Below, piece after piece: positions 58,725 through 64,000 of a DNA stretch of 64,000 nucleotides. The stretch is from Vibrio sinensis. GTDB taxonomy: Bacteria; Pseudomonadota; Gammaproteobacteria; Enterobacterales; Vibrionaceae. Location: assembly GCF_003605645.1 (NCBI RefSeq), contig NZ_QVMU01000005.1:124001-188000 (forward strand), given 5' to 3'. Made by a program: the position numbers and the translations under genes. Numbering within the stretch: position 1 is the stretch's first letter; each line of letters starts with the position of its first letter. The notes beneath the pieces were generated by a model. The model had not been told where the DNA came from and ran no database searches. It saw only the letters and a list, made by a program, of their open reading frames with translations.

Positions 58725-58861
58725 AGCTATTTGGCTCGGGGTCACTCCCGGGCTCTCCCTCCTATCACACGCTTTTATCTGTTTTTACCGCAACTCTGTT
58801 TGATAAGAACTTTTCCTGTACAAAAACACAGCTCAATGATTAACTATTATTAATTCCGTTT

Positions 58862-60955
58862 ATGAGCAAATTGAGCATGTCGCAACTATTATCAGCTATC
58901 CCATTAACGTCGCTCTCAGGCGTCGGCGCTAAAGTCGCCGAAAAGCTGGAAAAAGTCGGCCTCAATTCAGTACAAGATCTGCTGTTTCATTTGCCATTGC
59001 GCTATGAAGATCGCACTCGTGTTTATCCTATCGCCAAACTGCACGCCGGATTGTGGGCAGCGGTTCAAGGTAAGGTGATGCATGTCGATACCATTTTTGG
59101 TCGACGCAAAATGCTGACGGTCAAAATCAGTGATGGGAATGGCACCCTCACGCTGCGCTTTTTTAATTTCACCGCAGCAATGAAAAATAACTTTACCGAA
59201 GGCAAAGTCGTTCACGCTTATGGTGAAATAAAACGCGGTGGATTCGGATTGGAGATTAACCATCCTGATTACAAATTTCATACGCCGAACCAAAAAGCAG
59301 AATCTGAACAAAATTTAACGCCGGTATACCCAACCACAGATGGGTTACGTCAATTAACCCTGCGTAGCTTGACGGATCAGGCACTCGAGTTACTCGACAA
59401 AGCCGCGGTACAAGAGTTACTTCCTGATGGGTTATACAACCATCAGATCACTCTCGCACAAGCACTACACACTATCCACCGCCCACCACCAACTATCAAT
59501 TTAGACGAATTTGATGAGGGTAAGCACCCTGCTCAGATACGCTTGATTATGGAAGAGTTGCTTGCCCAGAACTTATCGATGTTATCGGTGCGCAGCAAAG
59601 GGCAGCAAGATAACGCGTTAGCTCTTGCTCCTTGCGACAATCTCAAGCAGCAATTATTGGCGCAACTGCCCTTCTCGCCAACCAACGCGCAAGCTCGTGT
59701 TACGACAGAAATTGAAGCTGACTTAGAAAAACCTCATCCGATGATGCGCCTTGTACAAGGGGATGTGGGTTCAGGAAAAACCTTAGTTGCCGCGTTGGCC
59801 GCTGTGCGCGCTATCGAGCATGGTTACCAAGTTGCTCTAATGGCACCAACGGAACTGCTTGCCGAGCAACACGCAATAAACTTTGCTAATTGGTTTGAGA
59901 AAATGGGCATTCCCGTCGGTTGGCTCGCCGGCAAGCTAAAAGGGAAAGCCAGAGAAACCGAGTTAGCTCGAATTGCCAGTGGCGAAGCCAAAATGGTGGT
60001 AGGGACTCACGCTCTGTTTCAAGAGCACGTTCATTTTCAGCATCTTGCGCTCGTCATTATTGATGAACAGCACCGTTTTGGTGTCCATCAACGACTTGAA
60101 TTAAGAGAAAAAGGCGCTAAACAAGGTACCTATCCACACCAGTTAATCATGACGGCGACGCCCATTCCCCGCACACTTGCCATGACGGCGTACGCGGATC
60201 TTGAAACATCCGTGATTGATGAATTGCCGCCCGGTCGAACACCGATTCAAACCGTCGCCATTCCCGATACCAAGCGCGATGATATTGTTGATCGAGTGCG
60301 TAACGCCTGTCTGAATGAGGGAAAACAGGCGTATTGGGTGTGTACATTAATCGATGAATCCGAAGTATTAGAAGCACAAGCTGCTGCCGATACCGCGGAG
60401 GAACTTCAACGAACATTACCAGACGTAAAGATAGGTTTGGTGCATGGCCGAATGAAACCGGCTGAAAAACAAGCCGTGATGAAAGATTTCAAAGAGAACA
60501 GGCTGCACTTATTGGTCGCAACCACAGTGATCGAAGTTGGCGTTGATGTGCCGAATGCCAGTTTGATGATCATCGAAAACCCAGAGCGTCTCGGTTTGGC
60601 TCAATTACACCAATTACGTGGCCGTGTCGGTCGGGGTTCCGTCGCCAGCCATTGTGTTCTACTTTACCATTCGCCTCTCTCTAAGACGGCGCAAAAGCGT
60701 CTGAGTGTTTTGCGAGAGAGCAACGATGGTTTTGTTATTGCCCAACGTGATTTGGAAATTCGTGGTCCGGGTGAGCTATTAGGCACCAAGCAGACCGGCA
60801 TGGCCGATTTTAAAATTGCTGATTTAGTGCGAGATCAACGCCTAATCCCTGAAGTTCAGCGTATTGCGCGTTATATTCATGACAGCTACCCAAGCAATGC
60901 GGCAGCCATTATTGACCGTTGGCTTGGTGAGCGAGATGTTTACTCTAAAGCCTAA
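58862..60955 (+). CDS. recG: ATP-dependent DNA helicase RecG
   Basis: Reverses stalled replication forks and branch-migrates Holliday junctions. The 697-residue protein has an N-terminal wedge/OB domain (VQGKVMHVDTIFGRRKMLTVKISDG), Walker A GDVGSGKTLVAAL, DEQHRFGVHQR (motif II), MTATPIPRTLAMTAY (motif III), VGVDVPNASLMIIENPERLG and QLHQLRGRVGRG (motif VI). Full length. The ATG at 58862 is kept; another in frame at 58877 is possible. Confidence 0.97.
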   Translation: MSKLSMSQLLSAIPLTSLSGVGAKVAEKLEKVGLNSVQDLLFHLPLRYEDRTRVYPIAKLHAGLWAAVQGKVMHVDTIFGRRKMLTVKISDGNGTLTLRFFNFTAAMKNNFTEGKVVHAYGEIKRGGFGLEINHPDYKFHTPNQKAESEQNLTPVYPTTDGLRQLTLRSLTDQALELLDKAAVQELLPDGLYNHQITLAQALHTIHRPPPTINLDEFDEGKHPAQIRLIMEELLAQNLSMLSVRSKGQQDNALALAPCDNLKQQLLAQLPFSPTNAQARVTTEIEADLEKPHPMMRLVQGDVGSGKTLVAALAAVRAIEHGYQVALMAPTELLAEQHAINFANWFEKMGIPVGWLAGKLKGKARETELARIASGEAKMVVGTHALFQEHVHFQHLALVIIDEQHRFGVHQRLELREKGAKQGTYPHQLIMTATPIPRTLAMTAYADLETSVIDELPPGRTPIQTVAIPDTKRDDIVDRVRNACLNEGKQAYWVCTLIDESEVLEAQAAADTAEELQRTLPDVKIGLVHGRMKPAEKQAVMKDFKENRLHLLVATTVIEVGVDVPNASLMIIENPERLGLAQLHQLRGRVGRGSVASHCVLLYHSPLSKTAQKRLSVLRESNDGFVIAQRDLEIRGPGELLGTKQTGMADFKIADLVRDQRLIPEVQRIARYIHDSYPSNAAAIIDRWLGERDVYSKA

Positions 60956-61011
60956 TTTCATACTCTTTTTATGCTTCTGGCATCAGTATTAAAAAGATCT
61001 CTATCTGAACG

Positions 61012-61048
61012 AACAAAGCCCCTGAGTACTTCAGGGGCTTTGTTTTTT
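61012..61048. terminator. Bidirectional terminator between recG and cysQ
   Basis: Stem AACAAAGCCCCTGA/TCAGGGGCTTTGTT (14 bp, perfect) with a 5-base loop and TTTTT on the plus side, between convergent genes. Confidence 0.92.
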
Positions 61049-61095
61049 ATTTCCGCTTAAACCGGATTCTGCTAAAACTTAGCTCGGCCTAAACT

Positions 61096-61923
61096 TTAAT
61101 CTTTATCTTGAAGAATTTCATTCCAAGGTAAGCTTTCATCCCCAAGCACAATGAAATTAGGATTTTCTAAGGTTTCTCGTTCGTTATACGACAAGGGTTC
61201 AAGCTGAGTATTCAAAATTCGGCCACCCGCTTCTTCCACGATGCACTGCGTTGCCGCCGTATCCCATTCACCAGTCGGACCAAGTCGCAAGTAACAATCC
61301 ACAGCACCCTCAGCCACTAAGCACGCTTTCAAAGCAGCAGAGCCCAAAGGTACCAAATCATAATTCCATGCACTGCTCATACGGCTCGTAATGCGGTTAA
61401 TATCTTGGCGACGACTGATAGCAATGGCGATCGCTTGTTGAGGGCCGACATGCTTATGGCTTTGAATACGCACACTTTCTGACATGTCTGGAATTTTCCA
61501 TGCCCCTTTGCCTTGATAAGCGTAATAAGTCACACCAGAAACAGGGCCATACACAACGCCCATGATTGGCTTATTGTTCTCAATCAAAGCAATAATTGTC
61601 GCAAAGTCACCACTGCGAGCGATGAACTCTTGTGTGCCATCTAACGGGTCAACTAACCAATAACGATCCCATTGCGTTCGCTGCTCCAAACTAATATCTG
61701 CGGCCTCTTCCGATAACACTGGAATATCCGGCGTCAATTCGCTCAGCGCTTTCATAATCAACTTATGTGCGGCGATATCAGCACTGGTCACTGGTGTCTG
61801 ATCTTCTTTGGTATAAGCTTCATACTGCTTATTTTCATAGATATCGAGAATCAGTTGCCCAGCAGAGCGAGCGATTTCAATTACCGCTGGCAATAAATGG
61901 GAATAATCTTTGGTCATGGTCAT
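61096..61923 (-). CDS. cysQ: 3'(2'),5'-bisphosphate nucleotidase
   Basis: Hydrolyses PAP, a by-product of sulfate assimilation, to AMP. The 275-residue protein belongs to the inositol-monophosphatase fold, with metal ligands in PVLSEEAA (Glu72-Glu73), VDPLDGTQEF (Asp92, Asp95) and the C-terminal EWDTAATQCIVEEAGG. Start ATG at 61923 has AAGGA seven bases upstream. nudE precedes it by 27 bases on the same strand and both are likely one operon. Confidence 0.94.
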   Translation of the reverse strand: MTMTKDYSHLLPAVIEIARSAGQLILDIYENKQYEAYTKEDQTPVTSADIAAHKLIMKALSELTPDIPVLSEEAADISLEQRTQWDRYWLVDPLDGTQEFIARSGDFATIIALIENNKPIMGVVYGPVSGVTYYAYQGKGAWKIPDMSESVRIQSHKHVGPQQAIAIAISRRQDINRITSRMSSAWNYDLVPLGSAALKACLVAEGAVDCYLRLGPTGEWDTAATQCIVEEAGGRILNTQLEPLSYNERETLENPNFIVLGDESLPWNEILQDKD

Positions 61924-61950
61924 AAGGTCATCCTTTGTTGCTTTCGTTCG

Positions 61951-62499
61951 CTATGCTCTTAGCAAACGTAAAGCAAGCAACAGTGCGGTAATACTTCGCG
62001 CTTCACTAAAATCAAGGTGAGTAAGCAGCTCTTCTGCTTGTGCTAGAGGCCAACGAACCACATCTAGCGGTTCCGGTTCATCCCCCAGCAATTGTTCTGG
62101 ATATAAATCACGCGCGACAAATAATGTCATTTTGCTAGAAAAATAAGAAGGTGCAAGAATCACATCTTTTAACGGAATCAGCGTATTGGCACCAAAGCCG
62201 ATTTCTTCTTTCAATTCACGGTTTGCTGCTTGCGCTGGCGTTTCGCCTTGATCAATCAGGCCCTTAGGAAAACCCAACTCATAACGTTCTGTGCCAGCCG
62301 CATATTCACGCACTAATAGGATGTCCCCTTGTTCTGTCACTGGGACCATCATTACTGCGTGTCGACCACTTGGCTTCATGCGTTCATAGGTACGTTCAAC
62401 CCCATTACTAAATCGCAAATCAAGAGACTCAATAGAGAATAACTTGGATTGCGCCACAATCTGTTTAGCCAATATCTGTGGTGGTGAACGTTTAGCCAC
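61951..62499 (-). CDS. nudE: ADP compounds hydrolase NudE
   Basis: Nudix hydrolase acting on ADP-ribose, NADH and Ap3A. The 182-residue protein carries the full Nudix box from Gly80 (GLIDQGETPAQAANRELKEEIGF region: Gly80, Glu86, Arg94-Glu95, Glu98-Glu99, Gly101). GTG start at 62499 with AAGGAG seven bases upstream. Adjacent to cysQ as in E. coli. Confidence 0.93.
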   Translation of the reverse strand: MAKRSPPQILAKQIVAQSKLFSIESLDLRFSNGVERTYERMKPSGRHAVMMVPVTEQGDILLVREYAAGTERYELGFPKGLIDQGETPAQAANRELKEEIGFGANTLIPLKDVILAPSYFSSKMTLFVARDLYPEQLLGDEPEPLDVVRWPLAQAEELLTHLDFSEARSITALLLALRLLRA

Positions 62500-62596
62500 G
62501 GGGGAACTCCTTTACCTTTGTTTATCTTCCTAATATATGAGAAAACTCAGCGGATTGAAAAGAAAAACCTCGATGGTTTTTCCTACGCCAAATAAC

Positions 62597-62624
62597 AAAA
62601 AGGGCTGGCACAATAGCCAACCCT
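62597..62624 (-). terminator. Terminator of the nfuA transcript
   Basis: On the minus strand AGGGTTGGCT/AGCCAGCCCT-like stem (AGGG, TGGC arms with loop ATTGTG) is followed by TTTTTG. It lies beyond the inverted-repeat element and before nudE, so nfuA mRNA would run through the element. Confidence 0.6.
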
Positions 62625-62633
62625 CTGGTCTCT

Positions 62634-62900
62634 TATACCCAAACAACCTCAAGATACGAGTTTCAGCGAGAATGCATTGGCTTTCAGGCAAGGCAACGAT
62701 TTAAAGATCTAGTGGTTCTAAATCAAAAATCGTTAACGAAGTATGAGAGCCAAGGCAACTCGCCCTTTGGGAGCGTGTCACTGACTCAATTTCTTTGTCA
62801 AATAACTTGGAAATAGAATGCTATTCCGCGGCATTATTTTCCGCGAAATCGCATCAGTGACATCGCTCTGAATCATGTATCTTGAAGTAGTTTGGGTATA
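62634..62900. repeat. 267-bp inverted-repeat (MITE-like) element
   Basis: Its ends are TATACCCAAACAACCTCAAG (62634 on) and, inverted, TATACCCAAACTACTTCAAG (ending at 62900), with 22 of about 24 terminal bases alike. The interior holds no ORF. This terminal motif is one I recognise as common in Vibrio intergenic regions, so the element is likely a dispersed non-coding repeat. It sits in the 3' untranslated part of nfuA. Confidence 0.7.
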
Positions 62901-62921
62901 TACCTCATCACGAAATTGTGA

Positions 62922-63512
62922 TTAGTAGTAAGAGTGCTCACCACGATCATGCTCTGTTGCATCACGAACGGCTGTCAATTCACCCTCGAATTGCTGCAGT
63001 AGTTCTTTCTCGATGCCATCTTTTAGCGTTACATCAACCATTGAGCAACCATTACAGCCGCCGCCAAATGCAACGATCGCCATGCCGTCATCGGTAATTT
63101 CGACAAGACTAACATGACCGCCATGGCCAGCTAACTGTGGGTTTACTTGCGTTTGAATGACATATTCAACACGTTCAATTAATGACGCATCGTCTGCCAC
63201 TTTACGCATTTTTGCGTTCGGTGCTTTCAACGTAAGTTGAGAACCCATTTTGTCCGTCACGTAATCAATTTGCGCATCTTCTAAAAATGGCAAACTTAAT
63301 TCATCAACGTAAGCAGATAGTTTTTCAAATGTCAGCTCAGTATCAGTAGCTTCAACCGCTTCTGGTGGGCAGTAAGAAACACCACACTCAGCATTTTGAG
63401 TACCAGGGTTCACTACAAAGACACGAATGTTCGTTCCTTCCGGCTGCTGGGCCAAAAGTTTAGAAAAATGTTCTTGAGCAGCTTCGGTAATAGTAATAGT
63501 AGTATTTGACAC
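62922..63512 (-). CDS. nfuA: Fe-S cluster carrier protein NfuA
   Basis: Binds and delivers [4Fe-4S] clusters to apo-proteins, important under stress. The 196-residue protein has an N-terminal degenerate A-type domain (about 1-100) and the Nfu domain with the cluster ligands Cys153 and Cys156 in [17 protein letters not shown] start at 63512 with AGG eight bases before. The neighbouring comF gene on the same strand is the known Vibrio/E. coli order (gntX-nfuA). Confidence 0.96.
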   Translation of the reverse strand: MSNTTITITEAAQEHFSKLLAQQPEGTNIRVFVVNPGTQNAECGVSYCPPEAVEATDTELTFEKLSAYVDELSLPFLEDAQIDYVTDKMGSQLTLKAPNAKMRKVADDASLIERVEYVIQTQVNPQLAGHGGHVSLVEITDDGMAIVAFGGGCNGCSMVDVTLKDGIEKELLQQFEGELTAVRDATEHDRGEHSYY

Positions 63513-63615
63513 GACGAATACCTGAGTAATTTTGTAGGCTATTTGTTCACCATTCTACTCCTGAAAATTCTGAGATCTAGCCCTTTGCACTAAATTCCAA
63601 AAATACCACGCAAAA

Positions 63616-64000
63616 TTATGCGGCAGAAGTTCGACATATACAGTAAATATCAATGGTTTTTACCCCTGCATCAAGCAATATTTGACACAATTGTTGAACC
63701 GTACTTCCTGTCGTCACAACATCATCCACAATCGCTACATGGCTCACAGATGGTGGTAATGATGGTGGCAATCGAAGTTGAAATGCACCACGTAAATTCC
63801 GTAAGCGCTCTTTCCTCAACATTCCCTTTTGTGGCGGCGTCGATCTCGTACGCTTAAATAACCCACCACAAGGACGATTCAACTGACGAGCCAATGCTAA
63901 CCCGAGATGTTCACTTTGATTAAAGCCTCGTGTCATTTTCCTCTGCCAATGCAAAGGGACCCAAGTAATAAATTCAGCAGGCTGTGAGATACGCTCCGCC
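63616..64000 (-). CDS. comF: ComF/GntX family phosphoribosyltransferase-like protein, 3' part
   Basis: The frame is open to the window edge, so only the C-terminal 127 codons are seen. ITWVPLHWQRKMTRGFNQSEHLG is the ComF signature and HVAIVDDVVTTGSTVQQLCQ the PRPP-binding loop. Family members take part in competence for DNA uptake (in Vibrio comF is needed for chitin-induced transformation). A TTG at 63954 is not a start since the family sequence continues upstream. The N-terminal zinc-finger part lies outside. Confidence 0.9.
   Translation of the reverse strand, partial: AERISQPAEFITWVPLHWQRKMTRGFNQSEHLGLALARQLNRPCGGLFKRTRSTPPQKGMLRKERLRNLRGAFQLRLPPSLPPSVSHVAIVDDVVTTGSTVQQLCQILLDAGVKTIDIYCICRTSAA

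Overview
The window is a chromosomal segment of a Vibrio-type gammaproteobacterium. The evidence is the order of conserved genes (hldD, waaA/waaF, coaD, mutM, rpmG-rpmB, radC, coaBC, slmA, lpxL, pyrE, rph, yicC, gmk, rpoZ, spoT, trmH, recG, cysQ, nudE, nfuA, comF) and the O-antigen locus bounded by hldD (gmhD) on one side and the metallo-beta-lactamase gene rjg on the other, which is the usual Vibrio arrangement. I cannot name the species.

Layout. (1) 1-2296: the 3' part of pssA and the convergent gene rjg. (2) 2713-24609: the O-antigen cluster. wecA reads to the right; every other gene reads to the left from a promoter/leader next to hldD that carries an exact RfaH-type ops element. In order of transcription the left-reading genes are a CapE/WbjB-like UDP-sugar 4,6-dehydratase, two DegT-type aminotransferase paralogs, an acyl carrier protein, an AMP-dependent acyl ligase, a FabG-like reductase, an LpxD-like N-acyltransferase, Wzx, a GT2 transferase, Wzy, two GT4 transferases, manC-manB, rmlB-A-D-C and a WbbL-like rhamnosyltransferase. 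By eye the transferase/wzx/wzy part is much more AT-rich than the flanks. (3) 25159-41411: lipid A and core-LPS genes (hldD, lpxM, coaD, heptosyltransferases, Kdo kinase, an acyltransferase-3/SGNH protein, waaA, waaF, GT25, GT90, an O-antigen ligase). (4) 41544-64000: housekeeping genes for DNA repair, ribosome, CoA, pyrimidine, purine and stringent-response functions, with a Vibrio-like inverted-repeat element at 62634-62900.

How the parts fit together. WecA would start the O-unit with a HexNAc-1-phosphate on undecaprenyl phosphate, and the WbbL-like enzyme would add L-rhamnose from dTDP-Rha (RmlABCD). ManBC supplies GDP-mannose. The dehydratase/aminotransferase/ACP/ligase/reductase/LpxD-like block looks like a dedicated pathway for an N-acylated 4-amino-6-deoxy sugar whose acyl group is carried on its own ACP. 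Wzx exports the unit, Wzy polymerises it, and the WaaL-like ligase in the core region attaches it to lipid A-core. No wzz is present in the window.

The most unusual points are the ACP-based sugar-acylation module and, inside it, an aminotransferase paralog in which the position of the PLP-binding lysine is arginine (R179) beside an intact paralog (K182). Other points are an ops/hairpin leader before the cluster, a terminator of pssA that lies inside the rjg coding sequence, two PurR-like boxes plus a triple 19-bp repeat before a purine permease, a probable pyrE attenuator, and a 22-bp perfect palindrome upstream of an EamA transporter. I saw no tRNA, rRNA, CRISPR array, transposase or integrase.
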